DNA of 7,499 nucleotides from Deltaproteobacteria bacterium (GTDB lineage: Bacteria; Desulfobacterota; Desulfovibrionia; Desulfovibrionales; Desulfovibrionaceae), in NCBI GenBank assembly GCA_031253875.1, contig JAIRVN010000038.1, forward strand, positions 1-7,499, written 5' to 3'. Under the pieces are notes generated by a model. It was not told the DNA's origin and made no database searches. It was given only the letters and a program-made list of their open reading frames with translations. The position numbers and the translations under genes are program-made. Numbering within the stretch: the first letter of the stretch is position 1; each line of letters opens with the position of its first letter. Shown piece by piece: positions 1 through 6,783 of this stretch.

Positions 1-725
1 TTGACCGGCCTGCCGTTCACGAGAGTCTCAAAGTGCAGGTGCGCGCCTGTCGTTCTGCCGGTTCGGCCGACAGTTCCGATTTGTTCGCCTGCGGTCACCT
101 TGGCGCCGATAGCATTGGCATAGCTGTCGAGATGCGCGTATCTGGTCACAAGGCCGTTGCCGTGGTCTATCTCGACGACTCTTCCGTAGGCGCTCCAGCG
201 GTCCGCAAAGCGGACCACGCCGGAAGCGGCGGCAAGCACGGGCGCTCCGCGTGGGGCGGTGATATCTATGCCCGTATGCATCCGGACGCGTTTCGTTTTA
301 CTGGAAAGGCGGCGCATGCCGAAATAGGAGGAGATGCTGCCGTCGGCGGGGATGGCGGAAAGCATCGCCAATACAACGTCCGGCGTTTCGGCAAATGCTT
401 CATCAATACCGGGAAGGCTGGCAGGGTCGCGGGAAGGTTTTTTCTGCTTGCGGTTCTGCGAAACTTTGTCTTTGGCGGCGTTGGATTTGGCGGGAACTTG
501 AGCGTGCTGCTTTTTGGAAGGTTTTTTTGCACTGCCGGCTGTGCTGGATGTACCCGGCGCTTTGGCTGTTTCTTCTTTGGAAACGGCGGTTTTGGATTGA
601 GCGGCTTTTGTTTTTTTTGTACTATATTCCGCCGTGTCTGTTTGTCGGGCCTTGGCGGAAGCATCGTATGCGGTGCTGATCAAGACCAAGCAGACAAACA
701 GCAAAAGAATCGGATGTCGCAGCAT
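1..725 (-). CDS. Secreted M23-family (LytM/LasA-type) metallopeptidase, C-terminus beyond window edge
   Basis: Predicted zinc endopeptidase acting on peptidoglycan cross-links in the periplasm. The minus-strand frame from an ATG at 725 runs to the window start without a stop (241 full codons). An AGGAG Shine-Dalgarno (731-735) precedes the ATG at good spacing. Residues 1-24 form a signal peptide: MLRH, a hydrophobic core, then an A-S-A cleavage site. Residues 25 to about 110 are a low-complexity Lys/Ala/Ser/Pro/Thr linker, probably unstructured. The M23 domain follows from about 125. It has SYFGMR, the zinc pair H150/D154 in HTGID, H198 in YAHLDSY, and H229/H231 in the terminal HLH of GAHLHFE. 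The usual metal and catalytic residues are therefore all present, and only a short tail should be missing. The gene is divergent from adk. No LysM or SH3 domain is visible. Family call is firm; substrate is inferred. Confidence 0.9.
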   Translation of the reverse strand, partial: MLRHPILLLFVCLVLISTAYDASAKARQTDTAEYSTKKTKAAQSKTAVSKEETAKAPGTSSTAGSAKKPSKKQHAQVPAKSNAAKDKVSQNRKQKKPSRDPASLPGIDEAFAETPDVVLAMLSAIPADGSISSYFGMRRLSSKTKRVRMHTGIDITAPRGAPVLAAASGVVRFADRWSAYGRVVEIDHGNGLVTRYAHLDSYANAIGAKVTAGEQIGTVGRTGRTTGAHLHFETLVNGRPV

Positions 726-813
726 GGGATCTCCTATGTTGACGGCAGCCTAACTAAAGTGTTCTCCCTCTGTACAGAAATTTTTAGATAAAGGCAAGAG
801 TTTTTTTGCTGCG

Positions 814-843
814 TTGACACCATCCCCTGCCTGCACGTACTAT
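814..843 (+). promoter_or_regulatory. Sigma70-type promoter for adk
   Basis: A perfect -35 box TTGACA (814-819) is separated by 18 nt from the -10 box TACTAT (838-843). Transcription should begin near 850, giving a leader of about 35 nt before the adk start. Position and strand fit adk as the sole downstream gene before a terminator. No equally good promoter was found for the divergent peptidase gene. Confidence 0.75.
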
Positions 844-872
844 GAGGAGAGTAACCACATACAGTTTCGCAC

Positions 873-878
873 AGGAGG
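873..878 (+). promoter_or_regulatory. Ribosome binding site fixing the GTG start of adk
   Basis: A consensus AGGAGG lies 6 nt upstream of GTG 885. Initiation there gives a protein starting M-N-I-L-I-F-G-P, which places the P-loop at residue 7 as expected for adenylate kinases. No ATG in this frame offers a better start. Confidence 0.85.
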
Positions 879-884
879 TTTCAA

Positions 885-1556
885 GTGAATATTCTGATTT
901 TTGGCCCTAACGGCAGCGGCAAAGGCACCCAGGGCGATCTGGTCAAACAGAAATACCAGCTCGCCCACATTGAATCCGGCGCAATTTTCCGCGAACACAT
1001 CGGCGGTGGCACCGAGCTCGGCAAAAAGGCCAAAGCATATATTGACCGCGGAGATCTGGTGCCCGACGACATCACCATTCCCATGGTGCTCGAAACCTTG
1101 CAGAGCAAAGGCGCCAAGGGCTGGCTGCTGGACGGATTCCCCCGCAACATGGTGCAAGCCGAAAAACTGTATGACGCGCTGAAAGCTGCGAATATCGAAC
1201 TCGACTATGTGATTGAAATCCTGCTGCCCCGCGAAGTGGCCAAAAACCGCATCATGGGCCGTCGCCTGTGCAAAACGAACAATAACCACCCCAACAACAT
1301 CTTCATTGACGCCATCAAGCCCGACGGCGACAAGTGCCGGGTATGCGGCGGCGAGCTTTCCGCACGTTCCGACGATCAGGACGAAGGCGCCATTAACAAG
1401 CGGCACGACATTTATTACGACACCAAAACCGGCACTCTGGCCGCCGCCTATTTTTATAAGGAACTGGCAAAAAAGGGTGCGACCAAGTACATTGAACTGG
1501 ACGGCTTGGGCACGATTGACTCCATCAAAGATACCTTGCTCGGCCAGTTGGCCTAG
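885..1556 (+). CDS. adk: Adenylate kinase with a metal-binding Cys/His/Cys/Cys LID
   Basis: Cytoplasmic phosphotransferase catalysing ATP + AMP = 2 ADP, which sets the adenylate energy charge. It is 223 residues, the usual long-form length. The P-loop G-P-N-G-S-G-K-G-T occupies residues 7-15, the NMP-binding DGFPRN motif is at 83-88, and the LID spans roughly 123-165. The LID holds C129, H135, C151 and C154, spaced C-X5-H-X15-C-X2-C. This is the metal site known from Desulfovibrio gigas adenylate kinase (zinc, cobalt or iron reported), and differs from the four-Cys LID of Gram-positive enzymes. The gene starts with GTG after AGGAGG. It has its own promoter and terminator, so it appears monocistronic. 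In many bacteria adk sits in the ribosomal protein cluster; here it is separate. Identity is certain; the bound metal is inferred. Confidence 0.98.
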   Translation: MNILIFGPNGSGKGTQGDLVKQKYQLAHIESGAIFREHIGGGTELGKKAKAYIDRGDLVPDDITIPMVLETLQSKGAKGWLLDGFPRNMVQAEKLYDALKAANIELDYVIEILLPREVAKNRIMGRRLCKTNNNHPNNIFIDAIKPDGDKCRVCGGELSARSDDQDEGAINKRHDIYYDTKTGTLAAAYFYKELAKKGATKYIELDGLGTIDSIKDTLLGQLA

Positions 1557-1598
1557 CCGCCAAAGCAAAAATGTTGCATACGTGGACAAGCAATACAG

Positions 1599-1627
1599 GC
1601 CGCCCAGAGTCATCCGGGCGGCTTTTT
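1599..1627 (+). terminator. Rho-independent terminator of adk
   Basis: A perfect 7-bp GC stem, GCCGCCC (1599-1605) with GGGCGGC (1616-1622), encloses a 10-nt loop and is followed by TTTTT (1623-1627). It lies 43 nt after the adk stop. On the minus strand the stem has no useful T-run after it, so it probably terminates only plus-strand transcription. Confidence 0.88.
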
Positions 1628-1646
1628 AGCTCAAAGGCACACGGGA

Positions 1647-1740
1647 CCAGTGTCGCGTCAAGCGACACTGGACGCAACCCCGCGAGGGGGTACGCGCCGC
1701 CAAAGGCGGCGTGAGCAAGCCGGAAACCGCGTTTTTCGGC
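1647..1740. repeat. Cluster of four inverted repeats between convergent genes
   Basis: Four hairpins follow one another in 94 nt. (a) CCAGTGTCGC (1647-1656) pairs perfectly over 10 bp with 1662-1671 across a 5-nt loop. (b) ACCCC (1677-1681) pairs with GGGGT (1687-1691). (c) CGCGCCGCC (1693-1701) pairs with GGCGGCGTG (1705-1713), including one G-T pair, across an AAA loop. (d) GCCG (1719-1722) pairs with CGGC (1737-1740) and encloses an imperfect A/T-rich stem. None has a downstream T-run on the plus strand. On the minus strand they lie just after the porin stop and could protect or end that mRNA. They may instead be a copy of a dispersed intergenic repeat. Pairing is seen directly; function is unknown. 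Confidence 0.6.
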
Positions 1741-1785
1741 GCAGCGATCTTCACGGCGAACCGACAGGTGAGGCGTGACATTGCA

Positions 1786-3366
1786 TTAGAAACTGTAGCG
1801 GAGGATTACCGCAACCTTCCAGGCATCTTCCTTCTGGTTGCCGGACCACTTCCAGGTGCGCTTGTCCACGCCGTTGACAATATAGCCAAGTTCCACGCAG
1901 GTTTCGAGGTTTTCGTAGATCTTGTAGGTACTGTCCAGGTTGAACTCTACCAGGTAGTCGTTTGTGGTCAGATAGAGGGAACCGGCAGGCTGATTGTTCC
2001 AGGCGAGGTTTGTCTGGAGTGGGTCGAGGGCCATGCCTTGAGGATCACGCAGCGTTTTGGCCATCGCCGGATCGTTGGTGCCGCGCCAATAGATGGCGCG
2101 CAGGGTATGCGACAGATCGGCCAGGAAGGACAGATCCTTGAGCTGCGCGCCGATGGCCCAGGTGCCGGAATAGCCGGTATCAATGCGTTCGCCGATCACG
2201 ATGTTGCGGAAATCGCCGTAGTACCCCCCTAGGCCGAAACTGGAGAAGTCGCCGACAGGCGCCAGATACGGCATGCGTCCGGAACCGTTCCTGAGGTTGC
2301 CGCTGTCGCCGGATCCGTACCAGCCGAACACGCCCGGCACAGCCCAGTCCATCTTGTATTCGGCCAGGGCTTTGATCACGAAGCCTTCGCGCTTGCTGTC
2401 GTTGCGGCGGCCCGGAACATGCTGGTCGTCGTAACGACCAAAGCCGCTCATGTAGCCGTAGTTGGCGTCAAGTTCAAGGTTGAAGGGATCAAAAGCGCTG
2501 ATCTTGATGGGAATGCCTGCCCAGATCATGGTCGCATAGCTGCGGTTGAAATGGAGACGGATATCGTTATTAGCGGCGAGTTGGGAACGCTGGCTCACAT
2601 CTACGGGGAACAAACCGCGCTGCACATACAAAGAATCGGGGCCGGGGTACCAGCCATCGGCGCCGTATCTGAGCTGATGCCGGGCGGCGTTTTTGCCCAT
2701 CATGCCGAACATGCCCCAAGGAGTGACGGAAACGCCGTCAAAGGCCAGCGGAATGGCCAGCACGCCAAGATCGAGATTGTCAAAAGAGGTGCTTTGGTTT
2801 CTGCCGCCGAAATCGCCCCGGACGTAGTTGTCGTTGTAAGGGCGAGCCCACACGGCGGTAATGCTCACATGGTCGTTGATCTTGTAAGAAGCGCTGACGC
2901 CAGCCACATCTTCGTCCAGCACGGCGGGACCGCCGGCGGCGTTAGGCAGGGCGACATTGTGAATTCCCATGCGGAAATGCAGTTCCGTGTTGGGCGTCCG
3001 CCAGTCCATGTACGCCCGTTTGATTCGCACGCTCACGCTGCGTTCACCCATCGCAGCGCCGTCCCGATCTTCCGGACTGTTTTTTGCGGTGCCCCAGCCA
3101 TAGACACCCATTTCAAACTGCAGGGTGCCGGAAAGGTTTTCCGAAGCCGCAGCCTCCAACTCCAGGCGGATGCGGGAATCAGGCTCGAACACGTCGGTGC
3201 TTGTTCCTGAATGACGGGTATCATAAGGCTTTTTGAGCAGGCTTGTTTCACCTATGTTGAAATAGGTATCCCACTCGCCCTTGACCTTAAAATCAATGGC
3301 CGCCGCGCCGGCAACGCCGCCCAGCACAAATGCCGTGGCCGATATGACAGCCAGTAAACGTTTCAT
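1786..3366 (-). CDS. Outer-membrane homotrimeric porin (Desulfovibrio type)
   Basis: Predicted beta-barrel channel for small hydrophilic solutes in the outer membrane. The ATG at 3366 is preceded by AGGAAGGA (3372-3379) and opens a textbook signal peptide: MKRLL, a hydrophobic stretch, then cleavage after A-A-A at residue 23. The frame remains open a further 25 codons upstream, but that extension is basic, lacks a Shine-Dalgarno and would spoil the signal peptide. The 526-residue product has alternating amphipathic strands, many Tyr/Trp/Gly, and mature N-terminus I-D-F-K-V-K-G-E-W. It ends V-I-L-R-Y-S-F, the terminal Phe signature recognised by the BAM machinery. The size and start match the abundant Desulfovibrio porins (recognised from memory, no alignment run). 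It is transcribed alone from a strong promoter, converging on adk. Solute specificity cannot be read from sequence. Confidence 0.88.
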   Translation of the reverse strand: MKRLLAVISATAFVLGGVAGAAAIDFKVKGEWDTYFNIGETSLLKKPYDTRHSGTSTDVFEPDSRIRLELEAAASENLSGTLQFEMGVYGWGTAKNSPEDRDGAAMGERSVSVRIKRAYMDWRTPNTELHFRMGIHNVALPNAAGGPAVLDEDVAGVSASYKINDHVSITAVWARPYNDNYVRGDFGGRNQSTSFDNLDLGVLAIPLAFDGVSVTPWGMFGMMGKNAARHQLRYGADGWYPGPDSLYVQRGLFPVDVSQRSQLAANNDIRLHFNRSYATMIWAGIPIKISAFDPFNLELDANYGYMSGFGRYDDQHVPGRRNDSKREGFVIKALAEYKMDWAVPGVFGWYGSGDSGNLRNGSGRMPYLAPVGDFSSFGLGGYYGDFRNIVIGERIDTGYSGTWAIGAQLKDLSFLADLSHTLRAIYWRGTNDPAMAKTLRDPQGMALDPLQTNLAWNNQPAGSLYLTTNDYLVEFNLDSTYKIYENLETCVELGYIVNGVDKRTWKWSGNQKEDAWKVAVILRYSF

Positions 3367-3371
3367 GTTCT

Positions 3372-3413
3372 TCCTTCCTGTGTTGCAACCAGCGTTCCTT
3401 CCAACGCTTTTCC
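3372..3413 (-). promoter_or_regulatory. GGA-rich porin mRNA leader with hairpin, candidate CsrA target
   Basis: Read on the minus strand, this 42-nt leader segment has five GGA triplets, at 3411-3413, 3400-3402, 3396-3398, 3376-3378 and 3372-3374. Two sit in or at the edge of the loop of a perfect 6-bp hairpin, AGCGTT-GGAAGG-AACGCT (3391-3408). The last two form the Shine-Dalgarno itself. The octamer GGAAGGAA occurs twice, once in the loop region and once at the ribosome site. GGA in hairpin loops together with GGA in the Shine-Dalgarno is the known pattern of CsrA/RsmA repression. Regulation by CsrA here is inference. Confidence 0.4.
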
Positions 3414-3439
3414 GCTTTTGCCTGCGGGTCAATAAATAC

Positions 3440-3467
3440 ATTATAGCATGTCACTGATAAAATGCAA
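3440..3467 (-). promoter_or_regulatory. Promoter of the porin gene
   Basis: On the minus strand, TTGCAT (3467-3462) is followed after 16 nt by a perfect TATAAT (3445-3440). Transcription would start near 3433, giving a leader of about 67 nt. The strong -10 box fits a highly expressed outer-membrane protein. Confidence 0.75.
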
Positions 3468-3485
3468 GTTTTTGGTTAAAAAATG

Positions 3486-3513
3486 TTTACTGCATGTTAT
3501 ATAATTATATCAT
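3486..3513 (+). promoter_or_regulatory. Candidate promoter and overlapping near-palindrome for the larA-glm operon
   Basis: TTTACT (3486-3491) and TATCAT (3508-3513) are 16 nt apart, a plausible but imperfect sigma70 pair in an AT-rich stretch. Another possible -10, TATAAT at 3500-3505, lacks a good -35. Overlapping it, 3494-3513 reads as ATG-n-TATA-n4-TATA-n-CAT, an inverted repeat whose right half covers the proposed -10. A regulator bound there could control this promoter and perhaps the divergent porin promoter about 30 nt away. The promoter's exact position is uncertain. Confidence 0.4.
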
Positions 3514-3572
3514 ACGCCTGGACGGGGCTTTGCATTGCCGCTGTTCTCCTGTATAGGCGAAGTATATGCCAC

Positions 3573-3587
3573 GGATCGTACCGATCC
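3573..3587 (+). promoter_or_regulatory. Short perfect inverted repeat in the larA leader
   Basis: GGATCG (3573-3578) and CGATCC (3582-3587) form a perfect 6-bp inverted repeat around TAC, ending 26 nt before the larA start. It has no T-run, so it is not a terminator. It could be an operator half-site pair or an mRNA hairpin near the ribosome binding site. No known regulator is recognised. Confidence 0.3.
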
Positions 3588-3613
3588 CTCACGCAGCACA
3601 AAAGGAGAAAACC

Positions 3614-4888
3614 ATGGCCATCGTAGATTTTTTTTACGGCAACGGCGCCCTGCCGCTGGACATTCCCGACTCCCGGCTCAATGGAGTTCTGCTTTCACGA
3701 GCCCACAGCTTCAAACCTGACGGTTCCGAACACGACATTGTGCGCTGCGCCCTGGAAAACCCCATTGCCACGCCACGCCTCTCCGAACTTGTCAAAGGCA
3801 AAAAGAACATCGTGTTGCTGGCCAGTGACCACACCCGTCCCGTGCCCAGCAAAATCATCTTTCCCCTGATCGCCGAAGAGATCGCCCGCGGCAATCCCGA
3901 TGCCGAAATTACCATCCTCATCTCCACCGGCTGTCATCGCGCCACCTCCAAAACGGAACTGGAAAACAAATTCGGCAAAGAAATTTGCGGCAAATATCCC
4001 ATTTTGATCCACGACTGCGACACCTCTGAAGTGGTCAAGCTGGGGGTGCTGCCTTCCGGCGCGGAACTGCTCATCAACAAAACCGCCATTGACGCCGATT
4101 TGCTCATCGCCGAAGGCTTTATTGAGCCGCATTTTTTCGCCGGCTTTTCGGGCGGCCGAAAAAGCGTGTTCCCCGGCGTGACCAACAGGATGAGCGTCAT
4201 GGCCAACCACTGCTCGGCCTTTATTGATGATCCGCATTCGCGTACAGGCATCCTGGAGGGCAACCCCATCCACATCGACATGGTCGATGCCACGCGCCAG
4301 GCCAAACTGGCCTTCATCCTCAACGTGGTTGTCGACTCGAACAAAAAGATCATCAACGCTTTTGCCGGCCACTATGACAAAGCCCATCTGGCCGGCTGCG
4401 CTTTTGTCAACAATCTTGCCGGGGTCAAGCCCCTGCCCGCCGACATCGTTATTACCACCAACGGAGGCTATCCGCTGGATCAGAACCTGTATCAGGCCGT
4501 CAAGGGCATGACCGCCGCCGAACCCACCTGTAAACAGGGCGGCATCATCATCATCGCGGCAAAGTGCGAAGACGGGCACGGCGGCGAGGTATTCTACGAA
4601 ACCTTTAAGAACGAAAAGGATCTGAATCGCATGATGGCTTCCTTTATGGTCCGCAAACCCGAGGAAACCATCCCGGATCAGTGGCAGTCGCAGATTTTCG
4701 CGCGTGTGCTGTTGCACAGCACGGTCATCATGGTTACCGATGCTGCCAGGCATATGGTGGAAGACCTGCATATGAAGTGGGCGCCTTCTTTGGCGGAAGC
4801 CCTCAACATGGCCGATGCCATTCTGGGGCACAGCAACGGCTCCATCACCGCCATTCCTGACGGCATCGGCGTGATCGTCCGGGCATAG
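3614..4888 (+). CDS. larA: LarA-type nickel-pincer-dependent 2-hydroxyacid racemase (lactate racemase family)
   Basis: Cytoplasmic racemase that interconverts 2-hydroxyacid enantiomers by hydride transfer to a nickel pincer nucleotide cofactor. The ATG at 3614 follows AAAGGAG (3601-3607) and gives 424 residues, the same length as Lactobacillus plantarum LarA. An in-frame ATG at 3566 lacks a ribosome site and adds 16 unconserved residues. Key LarA residues are recognisable, with a one-residue offset after 108: D72 and R75 in SDHTR, catalytic H108 in STGCHR, H173 in EPHFFAG, cofactor-anchoring K183 in SGGRK, nickel ligand H199, Y293-Q294, K297 and W357. An active enzyme is therefore likely. LarA relatives also act on malate, 2-hydroxyglutarate, phenyllactate or gluconate, so lactate is only one option. 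It is the first gene of the operon, 30 nt before glmS. The cofactor genes larB, larC and larE are not in the window. Confidence 0.9.
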   Translation: MAIVDFFYGNGALPLDIPDSRLNGVLLSRAHSFKPDGSEHDIVRCALENPIATPRLSELVKGKKNIVLLASDHTRPVPSKIIFPLIAEEIARGNPDAEITILISTGCHRATSKTELENKFGKEICGKYPILIHDCDTSEVVKLGVLPSGAELLINKTAIDADLLIAEGFIEPHFFAGFSGGRKSVFPGVTNRMSVMANHCSAFIDDPHSRTGILEGNPIHIDMVDATRQAKLAFILNVVVDSNKKIINAFAGHYDKAHLAGCAFVNNLAGVKPLPADIVITTNGGYPLDQNLYQAVKGMTAAEPTCKQGGIIIIAAKCEDGHGGEVFYETFKNEKDLNRMMASFMVRKPEETIPDQWQSQIFARVLLHSTVIMVTDAARHMVEDLHMKWAPSLAEALNMADAILGHSNGSITAIPDGIGVIVRA

Positions 4889-4918
4889 CCGGACATATTC
4901 GTGAGCCGGGGGGGCGGC

Positions 4919-5329
4919 ATGAGTACAAAGACCATCGTAACCGGGGTCATAGGCGCAGACGTGCATGCCGTGGGCAACAAAATACTTGCTTTTGCCCTTG
5001 AAGAAGCGGGATTCACCGTGGTGAACCTAGGCGTCATGGTGTCGCAGGAAGAATTCATTGCCGCCGCAGTTGAAACCGCCGCGGACGCCATAGTGGTCTC
5101 CTCTCTCTACGGGCACGGAGAGATTGACTGCCAGGGCATGCGCGCCAAGTGCGACGAGGCGGGGCTCAAAGACATTCCGTTGCTTGTGGGCGGTAACATT
5201 GTGGTGGGCAAGCAGGAATTCGGCGATGTGGAAACGCGCTTTAAAGCCATGGGATTCACAAGGGCATACCCTCCTGGCACCACGGTGGAAACAGCCATAG
5301 CCGACCTGGACGCCCTGCTCGGCGCCTGA
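4919..5329 (+). CDS. glmS: Glutamate mutase sigma (small, B12-binding) subunit
   Basis: Cobalamin-binding component of the adenosylcobalamin-dependent glutamate mutase, also called mutS. With GlmE it forms the enzyme turning (S)-glutamate into (2S,3S)-3-methylaspartate. The 136 residues match the roughly 137-residue clostridial subunits almost end to end. The base-off/His-on motif D14-x-H16-x-x-G19 is intact, with H16 as the lower cobalt ligand. The nucleotide-tail pocket is visible as SSLYGHGE and GGNIVVG, and YPPGT stands near the C-terminus. ATG 4919 was chosen over in-frame GTG 4901 because homologues start there. No AGGAGG precedes it, only a G-rich run (4908-4914), so translation may be coupled to larA, whose stop is 30 nt upstream. 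The free-standing small subunit separates it from methylmalonyl-CoA mutase and 2-methyleneglutarate mutase, where this domain is fused. Confidence 0.96.
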   Translation: MSTKTIVTGVIGADVHAVGNKILAFALEEAGFTVVNLGVMVSQEEFIAAAVETAADAIVVSSLYGHGEIDCQGMRAKCDEAGLKDIPLLVGGNIVVGKQEFGDVETRFKAMGFTRAYPPGTTVETAIADLDALLGA

Positions 5330-5358
5330 AGGCGGCCTGCTCTCTTGAGGCACCCCGC

Positions 5359-6783
5359 ATGCGCTATCTTACTGTGGATTTTGGCAGCACATACACGAAA
5401 CTGGCGGCCATAGACGCGACCGAAGCCAGAGTCATCGGCGTCGCGAGCGCCTTCACCACCATCGCCACGGACGTCATGGTCGGCTTTCACGCCGCGCTGA
5501 ACCTGTTGCGCGAACACATCGGCGCGTTTGACTACGACGAACTGCTGTGTTGCAGCAGCGCGGGCGGCGGTCTCAAGATGGTCGCCCTCGGCCTTGTGCC
5601 CGAACTGACCTCAAAAGCCGCCAAAATGGCGGCAGAGAGCGCCGGCGCCAAAGTCGTCCGTACCTATGCCTACGAGATATCCGCAACAGAACAGGCGGAA
5701 ATCGCCGCCATAAACCCCGACATCGTCCTGCTCTGCGGCGGCACGGATGGCGGTAACAAGGACGTCATCGTCAAAAACGCCGCCCTGATCTGCAAGACGC
5801 CGGGCGACTTCTCCATTATCGCGGCGGGCAACAAAAGCGCTTCCCGCGAACTTGAAGAAATATTCAAACATTCCGGCAAGGATTGCGTCATCACCAACAA
5901 CGTGATGCCTGCCTTCGGCAGGCTTGATACCGAGCCGGCGAGAAACGCCATCCGCGACATTTTCATTGAGCGCATCATCGACGCCAAAGGGCTGGCCGCC
6001 GTACAGCGCATGACCAAACACGAAATCATGCCCACCCCCTTTGCCGTGCTCAAGGGCTGCGAGCTCTTGAGCCTCGGCACGGACAAGACGTCCGGCATCG
6101 GCGATTTCCTGGCCGTTGACCTGGGCGGGGCTACCACGGACGTGTATTCCATGGCCAAGGGCGCTCCCAGCCTGAGCAATGTGCTGGTGAAGGGGCTGCC
6201 GGAACCGTATGCCAAACGTACGGTAGAAGGCGATTTGGGCATGCGTTACAGCGCCGCCTTCCTGCTGGAGGAAGCGGGCGCGAGGAACATTGCCGACGCA
6301 TGCGGCATTGCCGAGGACGAGATTGTCGCCTGGGTACGCAAGTGCGTCGCCGATCCCGGAACGCTTGCCCCGCAAAACAGCAGGGAACGCGCCCTTGATG
6401 AAACGCTCGCGGGCTGCGCCATCGAAATAGCCGTGGGACGGCATTGCGGCGTGCTGGAACAGATCTATACGCCCCTGGGCGAGACCTATACCCTTACCGG
6501 CAAGGATCTGTCCGAAACGCCCCGCGTCATCGGCATAGGCGGCGTCATTCAAAACAGCGCCAGCCCCGCCAAGATTCTTCGCCACGCCGTATTCACCGTG
6601 AAAAACACGGGGCGCATGTTTCCCAAAGCCCCGGCCTTCCTGTTGGACAAGCGCTACATTTTCAGCGCCATGGGGCTTGTCGGCATGATTGACCCCGAAT
6701 TGGCGCTCGCAATCATGAAGCAAGAGATGCACCCTCTCACGGAGGACGAAGATGGAATTGAAAAACCAGAAACTGTCCGATGA
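5359..6783 (+). CDS. glmL: GlmL/MutL, ASKHA-fold accessory (reactivating) protein of glutamate mutase
   Basis: MutL-family ATPase encoded between the two glutamate mutase subunits in known operons. It is thought to maintain or reactivate the enzyme by ATP-driven exchange of damaged cobalamin. It is unrelated to the DNA mismatch repair MutL. The ASKHA phosphate-1 motif is at the N-terminus (VDFGSTYTK, about residues 6-14). A G-G-T-D-G-G-N stretch lies at 127-133, the phosphate-2 motif D254-L-G-G-A-T-T-D at 254-261, and a late G-I-G-G-V loop at 392-396. At 474 residues it is close to the clostridial proteins. GAGG (5347-5350) precedes ATG 5359. It begins 29 nt after glmS, and its last 11 codons overlap glmE, indicating translational coupling. 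Family assignment is firm; the reactivation mechanism is partly by analogy with diol dehydratase reactivases. Confidence 0.95.
   Translation: MRYLTVDFGSTYTKLAAIDATEARVIGVASAFTTIATDVMVGFHAALNLLREHIGAFDYDELLCCSSAGGGLKMVALGLVPELTSKAAKMAAESAGAKVVRTYAYEISATEQAEIAAINPDIVLLCGGTDGGNKDVIVKNAALICKTPGDFSIIAAGNKSASRELEEIFKHSGKDCVITNNVMPAFGRLDTEPARNAIRDIFIERIIDAKGLAAVQRMTKHEIMPTPFAVLKGCELLSLGTDKTSGIGDFLAVDLGGATTDVYSMAKGAPSLSNVLVKGLPEPYAKRTVEGDLGMRYSAAFLLEEAGARNIADACGIAEDEIVAWVRKCVADPGTLAPQNSRERALDETLAGCAIEIAVGRHCGVLEQIYTPLGETYTLTGKDLSETPRVIGIGGVIQNSASPAKILRHAVFTVKNTGRMFPKAPAFLLDKRYIFSAMGLVGMIDPELALAIMKQEMHPLTEDEDGIEKPETVR
6741..6745 (+). promoter_or_regulatory. Ribosome binding site for glmE inside glmL
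   Basis: GGAGG lies 6 nt before ATG 6752, inside the last codons of glmL. It fixes the glmE start and shows that the 32-nt overlap is a normal coupled arrangement, so no frameshift need be invoked. Confidence 0.85.

Noticed and set aside
33..791. Plus-strand reading frame of 252 codons at the window start
   Set aside because: It is antisense to the M23 peptidase, whose minus-strand frame has a signal peptide, ribosome site and all catalytic motifs. The plus frame shows no family features and has no good ribosome site.
736..800. Possible minus-strand promoter for the M23 peptidase (TTGCCT, then TACAGA after 17 nt)
   Set aside because: The -10 matches consensus at only three of six positions, too weak to list as a feature.
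842..910. Short leader frame starting at ATG 842 ahead of adk
   Set aside because: The ATG overlaps the proposed -10 box, so it lies upstream of the expected transcription start and would not be in the mRNA.
840..1613. Minus-strand frame of 257 codons opposite adk
   Set aside because: It covers the adk promoter, gene and terminator, and the plus strand is unambiguously adenylate kinase.
3468..3613. Cobalamin riboswitch upstream of the B12-dependent genes
   Set aside because: No B12-box-like sequence or multi-helix layout was found, and the leader is probably only about 100 nt.
3695..4966. Minus-strand frame of 423 codons opposite larA
   Set aside because: Composition-driven shadow in GC-rich coding DNA. 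The plus strand encodes a full-length LarA with conserved active-site residues; the antisense product resembles nothing recognisable.
6752..6783. Possible frameshift or gene fusion at the glmL/glmE junction
   Set aside because: glmE has its own GGAGG and ATG and a conserved N-terminus, so this is a normal overlap of two genes.
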